DNA of 64,000 bases, from assembly GCA_958450365.1 (NCBI GenBank), contig CAUEEP010000759.1, positions 3,019,880 to 3,083,879 on the forward strand, read 5' to 3'. Below, piece by piece: positions 12,601 through 27,600 of this stretch. Position 1 is the stretch's first letter, and every line of letters starts with the position of its first letter. Both the position numbers and the translations under genes were made by a program. This DNA is from Mesorhabditis belari. Lineage: Eukaryota; Nematoda; Chromadorea; Rhabditida; Rhabditidae. The notes under the pieces are model-generated. The model made no database searches. It was not told the DNA's origin and saw only the letters and a program-made list of their open reading frames with translations.

Positions 12601-15600
12601 GAAAGATTAAGATATTCAGTGAAAGACTACTTTATTCGATCGCTTTATAAAGGCTTTATAAAGGCTTTATCAAGACTGCATAAAGGCTTTATAAAGGCTT
12701 TATAAAGATGTTACAAAGGCTTTATAACGCTTTCACTTACCAATCTCTCCCGCACCCATTGAATGCACTCCTCGACGCGGCTAAACGTCGATTTTCGAAT
12801 CGATTCGAGCCGTTCTGAGTTCTCGCGGCTAAATTTTGAGTTCTGGATTGGATTTGATCCTGTAACTGGACTTTAAGGGTTACTGGACTTGTACCTAGAA
12901 GAGCGGAGGATTTGAAGAGCTTAGAAGAGCCTGGAAGGGCTTAGAAGAGCTTAGAATAGCTTAGAAGAGTTTGGAAGGGCTTAGAAGAGCTTAGAACAGC
13001 TTGGAAGAGCTTAGAAGAGCTTAGAACAGCTTAGAACAGCTTACCGAAGCCTACAGACTTACCGAAGTGTCTCGGTTCTTACACCCAATCGTGTCAAGAG
13101 GCGATTCGTGAGTCGATCCAAATAAGCCGTTCGGCGTTGATGAAGACCGAACACTTGACGATAGAAATCGGTGGCATCTGGATGGCCTTGAGTCTTCAAT
13201 TCATCCACGTCCTCAAAGAAACCCTGGAAAGATTTCGATGAATAGATTGAGGCTAGGAAGACTGTCACTCATCAATTCAGTCAATTTACCTGAATTGGAC
13301 TCTCAAGGGCATTCAAATCGTCGACAATTCCGTTCACTTGACGCTCGATTTCAGCTGGTGGACTGCGATCAACGCGAGCTTCGACGTCCTCGATTCTCTG
13401 CAAAATAGTAGTCAAATAAGCAAGATAGTAGTCAAATATCTTGCCAAAGTCAGATCCAGAGCCAGAGCCAGAGCTAAAGCCAGAGCCAGAGCCAGAGCTA
13501 AAGCCAGAGCTAAAGCCAGAGCTAAAGCCAGAGCCAGAGCTAAAGCCAGAGCCAGAGCTAAAGCCAGAGCCAGAGCCAGAGCTAAAGCCAGAGCTAAAGC
13601 CAGAGCTAAAGCCAGAGCCAGAGCCTAAGCCAGAGCCAGAGCTAAAGCCAGAGCTAAAGCCAGAGCTAAAGCCAGAGCTAAAGCCAGAGCCAGAGCCAGA
13701 GCCAAAGCCAAACCAATTCTCCTAGTCCAAGCTAGGCCCTGAAGCCTGGTTTGGTTTCTGGATTTGACTCTGATCATAACTCTGGCCATAAGAGCTGACC
13801 AGAAGATCTGGCCAGAAGCTCTGGTCATAACTCTGACCAGAAGAGCTGACCAGAAGATCTTAGCTAATCAAATTTCTCACATGAAGAATCAAATCCAATT
13901 TCTCGTTTGTAATCCCAATTCCACGTTGCAAACGAGAAAGCAAATCGTTGGCAGTCGCCTAAAATTTAGAGATACAATGAATAAAGTAACTTTTAAAAAG
14001 CCAGGGTTCACTAGTCTTTGTACTTTGTGATAAACGCACCCTCTCTAGCAAAACCATTTGCCAAATAGGGATTGAAATCACAAAGCACACAAAAAAAAAC
14101 AAAAAAACAAAAAAACAAAAAAGATTAGTAGAGTTTGCTGTAAGTAAAACGAAATTTCAATAAACTTGTAACGAAAATAACTGTCGGCTCTTTTTTCCGA
14201 AGCAATTTCAAGTTTTTCTCAGCACCAACTGTTCTTTTTTTGTTTATTTTGATTATCATTTGATAGAGAATGAAATTGCGCGTCGAATGATACCAAAATC
14301 GACTCAAAATCTAATCTCCATGCAAAGTTATGAGGCAAAAGGTAAAGTCCCTTCCATAATGGGCAGAGCTTAGGTTTTAGCCAATAACTTTACATGGAAA
14401 CTATATTTGGAGTTGATTTTGGTATCATTCGACGCGCAATTTCATTCTCTATCAAATGATAGTCAAAACATTTAAAATCGAAGGATTGTTGCAAAGTTAT
14501 TGGCTAAAAACCTAAGCCTAGTCCTTTGCCGTTGGCACTTTGGGTTTTTTTGTGTTTTTCTCAGCATCAATCCTTTGATTTGAAGTATTTTAATTATCAT
14601 TCGATGCAGAAGAAAATGGCGCGTCGAATGACACCAAAATCAACTCCAAATATAATCTCCATCCAAAGTTATGAGGCAAAATGGCTAGCCCCGTCGATAA
14701 CAGGCAGAGCTTAGGTTTTTAGCCAATAACTTTACATGGAGATTAGATTTTGAGTCGATTTTGGTATCATTCGACGCGCAATTTCATTCTCTATCAAATG
14801 ATAATTAAAGTAGTCAAAATTAAAGGATTGGTGCAAAGTTATTAGCTAAAAACCTAAACCCCGTCTGTTATCGATAGGGCTAGTCATTTTGCCTTATAAC
14901 TTTGGATGGAAACTATATTTGGAGTTGATTTTGGTGTCATTCGATGCGCAATTTCATTCTCTATCAAATGATAGTCAAAATGGTTCAAATCAAAGGATTG
15001 GTGCTGAGAAAAACGTTATATACTAACAGCAAAAAAGAAGCGACAGAACGAAATAAGCAAAAAACGAAATTTTCGTTACAAATCCAATACAAAACCTGAC
15101 TACTCCGTCTTTCCATCAATAAAGAATATCGTCGATCGATCGAATCAAGTAATTGGTTCCACGCTCGATTCAACGATCCCGGAGAAAGCCTCGACGGAAT
15201 CGAGTTGAGCGTCGTGCCTGTGAGCACCTCCAATTTCTCATAAATCTCCTCCAAACGTCGTTTGTCGGCGAATTTCGGCGGTAAATCGTCGTCCCGAAAT
15301 CTCTCCAATTCATAGATCAACTCCTCGTTTGTCGCCGTGAAATGTCTCTCGTCAACAAGCGTTGTCCTCCTCTCCACCCATTCCAACCATTCCGCCGCTT
15401 CCACAGAATATTCGTTGTGCAAACGTTCCAACTAAGGAAAGGACGTTTATGGTGAAGTTGTGAAGTTAGTGAGCTTTTAAAGAACAGGACAACATTCATT
15501 TACTCTCTTCTACTCTCTTCCACTCTCTTCTACTCTCTTCACTCTCTTCCACTCTCTTCCACTCTCTTCTACTCTCTTCCACTCTCTTCTACTCTCTTCC

Positions 15601-18600
15601 ACTCTCTTCTACTCTCTTCTACTCTCTTCCACTCTCTTCCACTCTCTTCTACTCTCTTCTACTCTCTTCCACTCTCTTCTACTCTCTTCTACTCTCTTCC
15701 ACTCTCTTCCACTCTCTTCTACTCTCTTCTACTCTCTTCCACTCTCTTCCACTCTCTTCCACTCTCTTCCACTCTCTTCCACTCTCTTCCACTCTCTTCC
15801 ACTCTCTTCTACTCTCTTCCACTCTCTTCCACTCTCTTCCACTCTCTTCCACTCTCTTCTACTCTCTTCTACTCTCTTCCACTCTCTTCCACTCTCTTCC
15901 ACTCTCTTCTACTCTCTTCCACTCTCTTCTACTCTCTTCCACTCTCTTCCACTCTCTTCCACTCTCTTCCACTCTCTCCTCCACTCTCTTCCACCTCTTC
16001 TCTCTCTCACTCTCTTCCACTCTCTTCCACTCTCTTCCCTCTCTACTCCTCCTCTCCACCTCTTCACTCTCTTCCACTCTCTCACTCTTCTACTCTCTTC
16101 CACTCTCTTCCACTCTCTTCCACTCTCTTCCACTCTCTTCCACTCTCTTCTACTCTCTTCCACTCTCTTCCACTCTCTTCCACTCTCTTCCACTCTCTTC
16201 CACTCTCTTCTACTCTCTTCCACTCTCTTCTACTCTCTTCCACTCTCTTCCACTCTCTTCCACTCTCTTCCACTCTCTTCCACTCTCTTCACTCTCTTCC
16301 ACTCTCTTCCACTCTCTTCTACTCTCTTCTTCTACTTTTTGCTTTAAAACTTCAACTTCAACTTCAACTTCAACAAAAAGCTTCACTTTTTTAAAAGGAA
16401 ATCCTTGAAATGAGATAATCTCAAGCTTCCAGCTTCGAGAAAGCATCGAAAAACCTTCTAGCATCGAAAGCTCTTTACAAAGAAAAAACAACAATCCTCT
16501 ATTACCAAGAAGTAATGTAAAAGTCGATTTGAGTCAAGTAGACTGTTATTTATGAGTGATAACTGATTTGAATTAGATCCCAGAGTTAGACATGGACAAT
16601 TTTGACAGTTTGCTTTGATACAGCTTGTCTTGAAACAGTGCTTTGTACAGCTTGCTTTGCTACAGCCTGCTTTAATACAGCCTCCTTTGCTACAGCTTGC
16701 TTTGATACAACTGCCTTTGCTACCTTACCTTGCTCATCTCAGGCAAATGTGGCAACTTGTTGTAGAGCTCGGAAACATAAGTGATCAGAGATTTCTCATC
16801 CGGATGATCGGTGTCCACGTCTTCGGGATCTGAAGCGAGTTTGATCATTCTTCTATCAGTTTACCAGTCTTTTATCAGTCTGCCAGCCTTCTATAGGTCT
16901 TCTAACAGCCTTCTATCAGTCTATCAGCCTTCTAACAGTCTTCCAACAGTTTTCTATCAACTTCTATCAACTTCTATCAGTTTACCAATCTTCCATCAGT
17001 TTACCAGCCTTCTATCAGTCTACCAGCCTTCTACACCACCATCAGCCTCTACAGCTCCACCCCCCACCCCCCCACCCGAAGCCTTCTATCAGTCTACCAG
17101 CCTTCTATCAGCCACCTATCAGCCTTCTATCAGTCTACCAGCCTGCTATCAGTCCTTCAGCCTTCTACAGCCTTCTATCACTCCATCACTCTATCATTCT
17201 ATCAATCTTATCATTTGTACACTTTTCAGCAAACTTTAGCTTCTCAAAAGAACTAAAGAAAACTCTAGAATCCTCGTCTACACTCCTTTCCCGTCGTTCA
17301 CTGACCAATGAGTCTCGTCACTCCCCATTCCCTTTCAGCGACGCGGAACGCATTCTCCAGACGTTCCTTGTTCGACACCGACACGTCACTGATCTGAAAT
17401 AATGCTTATTTATTAGATATTTACTTAATCTAATAGTATTACTCTTTAAAATTCGTTTACTCTTCAAGTTTCTTTCTTATTTCTTTCTTATTTCTTTCTT
17501 ATTCTTATTTTCTTCTCAAAAAAAAGCGTTTCCCTTTTCAAATGGAGTTTCGTAGCGTTCGTAGCGTTACTTTACACCCAAAATGAGAAAAGGAAAATAG
17601 AAAATGATTCATAATTGAAAAGAAAAGAAAGAAGAAGAGAAATTGACATGTTTGGAATGTTTTTTTGAATGAAAAAGAACCGGTATTGTAAAAGGGATTG
17701 TTAAAAGAAGGTGTTAGAACTTGTTAGAACTTGTTAGAAGCTGTCAGAAGATGTCAGAAGCTGTCGGAAGCTGTCAAGCGGTGTCAAAGTTCGAGTTCGA
17801 CAAGCAGTGCAGAGTGTCGGTGTCGGAGCGTCAAGGTCGAAGCTGTCAAAAGATGTCAGAAGATGTCAGAAGCTGTCGGAAGCTGTCAAAAGATGTCAGA
17901 AGATGTCAGAAGCTGTCGGAAGCTGTCAAAAGATGTCAGAAGCTGTCAGAAGCTGTCGGAAGCTGTCGGAAGCTGTCAAAAGATGTCAGAAGCTGTCAGA
18001 AGCTGTCAGAAGCTGTCGGAAGCTGTCAAAAGATGTCAGAAGCTGTCAGAAGATGTCAGAAGATGTCAGAAGATGTCAGAAGATGTCAGAAGATGTCAGA
18101 AGCTGTCGGAAGCTGTCGGAAGCTGTCGGAAGCTGTCGGAAGCTGTCAAAAGATGTCAGAAGATGTCAGAAGCTGTCAGAACTTGTCAGAAGTTGTTCTA
18201 GATCCAGTAATATCAAAAGCTATCGTAATAGATCGATTTCATTCATTTATTTCTAATATAAGCCTAATCGGGAGCCTTTACAAGTGCCTAGTCCTTTACT
18301 CTTATCAGAAAAGTACGATTTTCTAAGTTAATTCAGCCTAAAACCAAGTAAATTGTTGGTTTTTGCTTGAATAATGAATAATGTAATGCAATGGATAGCT
18401 AGCTATACAATAGCTGGCGCAATATCTACGTGATAATGTGGTTCTATACCAATTTCCCTTTCCCAACCTTGTTCCAATCGATGCTATTTGGTCGATAGCG
18501 ATGAAGAATCGCGTTAAATGCCAAACCATCTCTCCACGATGAGCCAAAATTCGTCACATTCACTCGCGGATACCCGGCGGTTACCTGAATTTTAGAATTC

Positions 18601-21600
18601 TCGTTTTCTTGATCGTTATGGCTGATTGGCTAAGAGGCTGATTGGCTAAGAGCTCTGTAGGTCAAGAGGTAGTCAAAAGCCAAGGGCCAAGGGTTAGCTA
18701 GATGGGCTGAATCCCGTCAGCTAGATTGCTTCAATCCCGTCAGCTAGATTGCTTCAATCCCGCCAGCTAGATGGGTTCAATCCCGTCAGCTAGTTTGACA
18801 GCTAGAGGTTAGATCCCGTCAGCTAGATTAGCCTTGTGGCTAGCTTGAAATAAAGTCTGCATTATTTGTATGACATTTGTGTATTCTTGAGAGCTTGACT
18901 TCAATTCCTTCTTCAACTCCTTCCTCAACTCCTTCCTCAACTCCTTCTTCAACTCCTTCCTCAACTCCTTCTTCAATCCCCTGCTTACCTTCCTTGCCCA
19001 TTGCAAAAGAGCATCTCTAGCTGATGAGCCGCTCTCTGCACCCAAAACTTCGGAAACCTGAAAATTTTTATTTAAAAATGATGCTCTTTTTTTCATTTTT
19101 TATTCATTTTTCATGAATTTCCTTAAAGAATTGTTCTTTCAAAAAGGTTTGAATAGATAAAAGATTGAAGAATTGAGGGAGCTCGATGAGATAGACTATA
19201 GAAAAGCCAGATTACTGTAGATTAGCATACAGCAAAAAACAGTACAGTTTACTAGATAGAAATTATAGCTTTTGGGTATTTAGAAAAATCCAAGGTTTTA
19301 CGGGTCGTCAGACTTTAAAGGCTTATAACTTTGTCTAGAGTCAATATTTTGGCTAACCTTTTATATTATTGTAAAGAGGAGCTTTCAGGCTTTCAAATGA
19401 TACCAAATAGAGCTTGATTGGATAATCCAGTCCAAGAAAATCAGAGCCAACTCTGAGCAATGAGGCGACACAACACCCTAGTCAGATAGGCCTCATTGCT
19501 CAGCGTTGGCTCTGATTTTCTTATACTGGCTTATCCAATCAAGCTCTATTTGGTATCATTTGAAAGCCTGAAAGCTCCTCTTTACAATAATATAAAAGGT
19601 TAGCCAAAATATTGACTCTAGACAAAGTTATAAGCCTTTAAAGTCTGACGACCCGTTGAAAATCGTTGGATTTTTCTAAATACCCAGAAACAATGCAAAA
19701 GCCAAAATAATATCCTATTCTATTTTTATTCTATTCCTATTCTATCCCTATTCTATTCCCTACTCTATTCCCTACTCTATTCCCTACTCTATTCTTTACT
19801 CTCTCCCTACTCTCTCCCTATTCTATTCCCCATTCCATCCCTACTCTATTCTTTACTCTCTCCCTATTCTATCCCCTTCCTTAATCAGTTTAGATCTTTC
19901 TTTCCACGATAAATGATAAGAAATTTCTTCTCATCTATGCAAATCCTTTTAGAAAAACGGGTTTTAACCAATTTTTTCCAATTTTTTCCCATTTTTCTTC
20001 TCCAACAGCTAGTTTTTTTGCTTCAAAAAGTGAAAGAGAGCTTATAATTTCAAATTTCTTTTGATTTTTGACATGATTTGGAATCTTTTTTGAGGAGAAA
20101 ATGTTGATAATTGAGAAATCGGGTAAATGAACCGAGAGATTGATGAGGAATCAAGCTCTAATTAGACTAGAACTAGGCAAAATGTGTGTAACTATGGGAT
20201 TTACAGGAGCTGCTTCTATCAGTAGCCTTCAGCTTGGCTACTAGCCTTCAGCTTGGCTACTGGCCTTCAGCTTGGCTACTGGCCTTCAGCTTGGCTACTA
20301 GCCTCCAGTTTGACTACAGTAGCCTTCAGCTTGACTACTAGCCCTCAGTCTGACCACTAGCCTTCAGCTTGACTACTAGCCTTCAGCTACAGTAGCCTTC
20401 AGCTTGGCTACTAGCCCTCAGTCTGACCACTAGCCTTCAGCTTGACTACTAGCCTTCAGCTTGACTACTAGCCTTCAGCTACAGTAGCCTTCAGCTTGAC
20501 TACTAGCCTCCAGTTTGACTACTAGCCCTCAGTCTGACTACTAGCCTTCAGCTTGGCTACTAGCCTCCAGTTTGACTACAGTAGCCTTCAGCTTGACTAC
20601 TAGCCTTCAGCTTGGCTACTAGCCTTCAGCTTGACTACTAGCCTTCAGTTTGACTACTAGCCTTCAGCTACAGTAGCCTTCAGCCTTCAGTAGCCTTCAG
20701 TTTCACTTACAGTACTGTCTAAGGCTTAAAAACGTTAGAATTTGATAAGAATTCCCTCTCTTTTCCTCAAAATTTCCTCAAAATTTCCTCAAAATTTCCC
20801 CAATTTCATGAGAACACCCTCCAGCTTCCAAAATTTGCCTATAAGCTTTGAGAGTCTTGAGTTTAAGAGAAATCGGGTCGATTCGTGTCCCATTAGGTGG
20901 GGGATTATGGAGAAAAGAAAGGGAAAGTACTAGAGAAGTCAATGATCAACAAGGGACAACAAGGAAAGAGTTTGCGATGATACCGAGAAATTGAGAAGAG
21001 CAGTTTGATTTTAATTGCGTTTTTTCTTCTATCTGGATGTCACACTAGAATTGTTAGGATTCGGATTTTTGATTTTCTTCAAAAGATTTGTACTCGATGT
21101 GCGTCGCCGAGAGCTCGCGATGATTCCGAAAAATTGACAAGGCCGATTTTATTTTAATTGCGTTTTTTCTTCTATCTGGATATCACGCTAGAATTTTTAG
21201 GATTCGGATTTTTGATTTTCACCAAAATATGTTGGTATGGATGTGCACCGACCGAGTTTGCGATGATTCCGAAAAAATGAGAAAGCCGATTTTATTCTAA
21301 TGACGTTTTTTCTTTTATCTGGATATCACACTAGAATTTTTAGGATTCGGATTTTCAATTTTCATTAAAATCTATTTGTGCACTGACCGAATTCGCAATT
21401 ATTCCGAAAAATTGACAAGGCCGATTTTATTTTAATGATGCTTTTTCTTCTATCTGGATATCACGCTAGAATTATCAGCATTCGGATTTTTGATTTTCAC
21501 CAAAATATGTTGGTATGGATGTGCACCGACCGAGTTTGCGATGACGGAGGCCGTTTATTTATTGGTTTTTTCTTCTTTGTTCACGCTATTTTTAGGATTC

Positions 21601-24600
21601 GGATTTTTGATTTTCACCAAAATATGTTGGTATGGATGTGCACCGACCGAGTTTGCGATGATTCCGAAAAATTGACAAGGCTAATTTTATTCTAATGGCG
21701 TTTTTTCTTCTATCTGGATATCACACTATAATTTTTAGGATTCAGATTTTCAATTTTCATTAAAATATATTTGCTCGATGTGCTATGTGGCCTTAAACGA
21801 CAATCCTGATTCCAATTCGGATCCATTGTCTAATCCAATCAAAACAAAATTAGTGTTGTTCTTGTTTAGTCGTTTCTTGCTTAACCTAGATGGATTGGGG
21901 AAAGAGAAAGAGAAAGAAAATGAAGGAAAATCGAAGGGTGTGGTTGAGAGAGAGAGTGGGTGAATGGCCTTGTCCTTTCTCCTTTCTCTGTACACTTCCC
22001 CTCCCCAAATTACGATCACCACAAACCCCTCGATTTCTTCATTTCTCTCTCTTTTCCATTTGGAGATCGATCATTCCAAATTTCTAGTATCAGTAGAAAG
22101 AAAGAAGGAGAGAAGGAGAGAAAGAAGGAGAGAAAGAAGGGAAGGGAGAGAAAGAGAGAAAGAAGGAGAGATCAGCCCAAGATCAGCAGGCTTAGGCTTA
22201 GCTCTTAGATCCTCAAATGAAGCCTCAGACTTCTCAGCTCAGTCCAATGTTCAAAGCCATTTTGTTTCTTTTTTCGAGAAAACCCTTTTCTTTAGGTGCT
22301 CAATTGATAGATGGGGTGAATGAAGGAAAAGAAATGAAATGCAAAGGGTGTGGTCCCTTCCCATTCAACCTTTTGCAATCTTTTCACCCCTTTTCTCCTT
22401 TCTTTACATCTACAGGCCCCTTATTGCATTTCCTTTGCGTATTTGTGTAGGTGAATGTGTATGCCCACACAGCAATCGCACAAGACAAGAACATTTGAAT
22501 TTGAGCGTAAGACTAGAGGAAGTACAGAGATGGGAAGTACGGGACAGCACAGTACAGAGCACAGTACAGCAGTATGGCAGTACAGCACAGTACAGCAGTA
22601 GGGAGCACAGTACAGCACAGTATACCAGTACGGAGCACAGTACAGCACAGTAAAGCACCGTACAGCAGTACGGAGCACAGTACAGCAGTACGGAGCATAG
22701 TACAGCAGTACGGAGCATAGTACAGCAGTACGGAGCATAGTACAGCACAGTACAGCACCGTACAGCAGTACGGAGTACAGTACAGCAGTACGGAGCACAG
22801 TACAGCAGTACGGAGCACAGTACAGCACAGTACAGCACCGTACAGCAGTACGGAGCACAGTACAGCACAGTACAGAGATGGGAAGTCCAAGTTGTCCAAG
22901 TTGAACCTAATTCCACCTTGGTTTCTAGTAAAGCAGAAAGTCAGGCAAAAAAAGATATCGATACAATTTTCCCCTTCCAATTTTCACTTTCGAGAATTGT
23001 TCCTCAAGCCGTTTAGTCAACTTCTTCTTCTTCTTCCTCTTCTTCCTCCTCTTCTTCTGCTTCTGCTTCTTCTTCCTCTTCTTCCCCTTCTTCTTCTGCT
23101 TCTTCCCCTTCTTCCCCTTCTTCTTCTCCTCTTCTCCTTCTCCTCTTCTCCGCTAAAAGGAAAAACAGGGCATAAACCATTGGGTAAACGTATGTCCCCC
23201 TTTTCAATTCCTTTGCTCTATTCCCTATCTTCGATTTTCTCTATTTTCACCTCAGCTCCTCACTGGGCACGCGTCTTAGAATGAGGAGAAAGTTTTTGAA
23301 ATTTTAGGCAAAAGAAAATGTTAGAGAAAGATTTTCTTTAACATCAAGAAGGTTAAGAGTTTTTCGATTTTAAAGAGATCAAAGGACTTTTAGATAGCTA
23401 AATGATGGCTTGAATTCCTGGCTTGACGTCTGGCTTGAATTCTGGCTTTGTTGTTTGTCTCTAACTCTAACTCTAACTCTAACTTTGTCTCTAACTTGTC
23501 TCTGATAAAGAATTGTCTCTAATCTAATCTCTAATCTCTAATAAATTGACAAGAAAAAGTAGATAGAAGAGGGGATTAAAAGGCATAAACTCGACAGGCA
23601 ACTAGACAAAGCCAATGGGGTTACCTAGGTTTTGAAAGAACCCATTCTGGCCCAGCCTGACCCAGCCTGGCCCAGCCTGGTTTACGGGAACAATTTACAG
23701 GAACGATTTACTCGTTATAATTTCATTGACGATCTACAAATTACTCATGGTTTGAAGGTTGTAAAAGGAGTGACTAACAAAGTATTGGAAAGGATAGGGA
23801 AGGATAGGGAAGGATAGGGAAGGGTAGGGAAGGGTAGGGAAGGGTAGGGAAGGGTAGGGAAGGGGAGTAACCGGCTGACTCAAACTTCAACTCATTTTCC
23901 CATTCTTTCCCCTTTTTTCCCCCTTCTTATAACCATTACATAGTTTTTCAGTCTTGTCCCTCAGTCTTGTCTCTGTTTAGTTCAGTCCATCCTCTGCCTA
24001 CTCTGTCTGCATCCTCTGCCTACTCTGTCTGCAACTCGACATTGCCTCTAGAAGCGATTATTATTGAAAGTGAAGGTTATTGAACAAACGAGAGAACTTT
24101 CATAGCTCATAGGATGACTTTGATTTAAGGACTTTGATTTTTAAGTTTTTCTCATTTTTAGATCTTTCAGAATATTGGAATAAAGGTAAATAGCTAAGCT
24201 AATAAAGCTATTAATAAAGCTGCTAAGAAAGCTGCTAATAAAGCTACTAATAAAGCTGCTAATGAAGCTGCTAATAAAGCTACTAATAAAGACAAGCTCA
24301 CAAAGCTCAACAAGTCCTTTCCCTCAACCTAAACCTCTCCTTTTACTTAAACAGGAAAAGAATCGGTGTACAACTTAAAGAAAAGAGGAATGGAATGAAT
24401 GTGGGCGAGTCTCTCTGTTCACATCGATCGCCCATTTAGAAGGGAAAGGGGTGACTCAGTCATACACCTAAGAATATACATGTCCTCGCCGATTTGCTAT
24501 GGAGAGATCAACTAGCCGATTGGCTATGGAGAGATCAGCTAGCCGATTGGCTATGATTGGCTATGATCAGCTAGCCAATTCACCAATTAGATCTTCTTGG

Positions 24601-27600
24601 AGTTTCTTTCAATCTTACTACTTAGAAAGAAATTGGAAGGATCTACTTCCAATTTCTTTGTTAAACTGTGCTGAAGAAGGGGAAAGAAGGGGAAAGAAGG
24701 GGAAGAAGGGGAAGAAGGGGATTGCCATCTAGCGAAGCAGGAGCAAGAGCAGGAGCAGGAGCAAGAGCAGGAACAGGAGCAGGAGCAGAAGCAAGAGCAG
24801 GAGCAAAGGAGCAAGAGCAGGATGGAAAATTGAAAGTTTATTGTCTTTCTATTCATGTCTTTTCTCCAAATCTTTTCGTCAACTCTTAGATGAAGAGATA
24901 ACAAAGCTGTCAGAGGAAGAGAAAAGAGACATCTCAATCTAAATGGGGCAAAGAATGACTGAGATGTTCGTATTGTTCTGTTCTCTGTTCTCAGCTCTGT
25001 TCTCAGCTCTGTTCTCAGCTCTCTTTACCCTTTCTCCAATTCCACAATCTCAATCCTTCCACAATCCCAAATCATTCCCGGATCTCCAAATATAACAAAA
25101 AAAAATGAAAGAGAGATTTAGGACAACCACGAGAAATGATTGGGAAAGGAAATTGGGGGAAGAGAACAGTCAAAACAATGCCTTTTATGAGGGATTGTAT
25201 AATGGAAAGGCAGATGAAAGGCAGATGAAAGGCAGATTCGAAAAATGAGGGAATTTGGATGATCAAAATAAAAGACTATAGATAAAAGACTATAGTAGAG
25301 ACACTACTATAGTCTACTATACTATACACTACTATAGTACACTATTCATCTAATACCTACTCTTGAAATGGTACAAATGAACAGATGAAATAGCAATTTT
25401 TTTGAATCATTTGCATTTGTATTTGAATTCTTTGCAAAAAAAGGATAACAGGATGGTAAAATTCTGCATCAGATAGCTGAAAACGAATAGTTGAATCGTA
25501 GATTTGTATCGGATGGTGATAAAAGTGGATACAAGCTTGAGAATTGAGCTTTAAGGATTGAGGATTGGGCTTTAAAGCTTGAGAATTGGGCTTTAAAGCT
25601 TGAGAATTGGGCTTTAAAGCTTGAGGATTGGGCTTTAAAGCTTGAGAATTGGGCTTTAAAGCTTGAGGATTGAGGCTTAGGCAGAAGGAAAGGCTTAGCT
25701 AAAGATTTAGGGGCTTGGAAACAGAATTCAAGTGATTTAAAGGTGGGTAATGGTCGAGAATTGGTGGATATTGGTGGATATTGGTAGATCTTTGTAGATA
25801 TTGGTCGCTAATGGTCGCTAATGGTCAATAATGGTCGCTAATGGTTGATAATGGTGGATAATGGTCAATAATGGTCGCTAATGGTCGCTAATGGTCGCTA
25901 ATGGTCAATAATGGTCGCTAATGGTCGATAATGGTCAATAATGGTCGCTAATGGTCGCTAATGGTCAATAATGGTCAATAATGGTCAATAATGGTCAATA
26001 ATGGTCGCTAATGGTCGCTAATGGTCAATAATGGTCAATAATGGTCGCTAATGGTCAATAATGGTCGCTAATGGTCAATAATGGTCAATAATGGTCAATA
26101 ATGGTCGCTAATGGTCGCTAATGGTCAATAATGGTCGCTAATGGTCAATAATGGTTGATAATGGTCAATAATGGTCGATAATGGTCGATAATGGTCGCTA
26201 ATGGTCGCTAATGATCAATAATGGTCAATAATGGTCGATAATTTGTAGATATTGGTAGATATTTGAGTTTGATTGAAGAAATTCACAAAAATGACACAAT
26301 GAAAGAACTTTAAATGCACTTTAAATGCCCTTTAAATGCACTTTAAATGGAATTAAATGGAATTAAATGGCTGCAAAATGAATACGAATCCAACTCGACT
26401 GACCTCTCTCCTCTGCGAGCGACTCCTTTCCCTTTCCCCTCGACTTTTCTTCACTTTTTGAACTTTTCTCTCGAAGTGTTCCCTTGTTTCATAGCTTGAA
26501 CTCTCCGAAAATCCACCCAGCGCTCCGGCCAAATGCTTATTCTCGAATTGAGCGATTTGTCCACCGTTTCCATTATGAAATGATCCATTCGCTTGTCCAT
26601 TTCGCACTTCAGATGTTGATCGATACGTTCCCCCGTCTTGGGCAACCTCGTGCGTTCGATTCGCTTTTTTCGTGTAGCTTTTGATCACCTGGATTTGATT
26701 TTGATTTTATCAAGCGTAGCAGTAGGTGGCAGGCTTTGGAAAAGCTTTAGAACAGCTTTGATAGCTTTGATAGCTTTAAGAAAAGATTTGATAGCTTTAG
26801 AACAGTTTTGTCAGCTTTAAGAAAAGATTTGATAGCTTTAAAACAGCTTTGTCAGCTTTAAAAAAGATTTGTCAGCTTTAAGAAAAGCTTTAACAGCTTT
26901 AAAACAGCTACCATTCCCCAACTTATCTTAAAAAGCTTAATCTCAAAAAGAAACTTCTTCTCCAGCTATTTTCTGATAAAGAATCGTTCTAGAGCTTCTT
27001 AAAAGTTGTCAAATCTTATAAGAGATCGTTCCAAAGCTGTCTAGAGCTGCCTAGAGCTTCAAATCTTGTCAAAAGATCGTTCCAAAGCTGCCTAAAGCTG
27101 CCTAGACCTTCAAATCTTGTCAAAAGATCGTTTCAAAGCTGCCTAAAGCTGCCAACAGCTTCAAATCTTGTCAAAAGATCGTTCCAAAGCTGCCTAGAGC
27201 TGCCTAGAGCTTCAAATCTTGTCAAAAGATCGTTCCAAAGCTGCCTAAAGCTGCCTAGGCCTTCAAATCTTGTCAAAAGATCGTTCCAAAGCTGCCTAAA
27301 GCTGCCAAAAGCTTCAAATCTTGTCAAAAGATCGTTCCAAAGCTGCCTAAAGCTGCCTAAAGCTGCCTAAAGCATCAAATCTTGTCAAAAGATCGTTTCA
27401 AAGCTGCCTAAAGCTGCCTAGACCTTCAAATCTTGTCAAAAGATCGTTCCAAAGTTCCCCGAATTCCATTGAACAAACCTTGAACATTCTGCTGATCAAA
27501 GAATAGCTGATTAAGGTAAAAAATAGGGTGAGAAACGGGGTGTTGGCTAGACACCGCGCATACCCACTTGGGATAAAGAAAAGGAGAGGAGAAATGGGGG

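Noticed and set aside
17721..18326. 201-codon Cys/Lys-rich frame and overlapping frames
   Set aside because: All three plus frames are open because the 10-bp unit lacks stops; there is no codon bias and no splice context.
22410..22980. Tyr/Cys-rich minus-strand frames
   Set aside because: Shadows of the AGCACAGTAC array.
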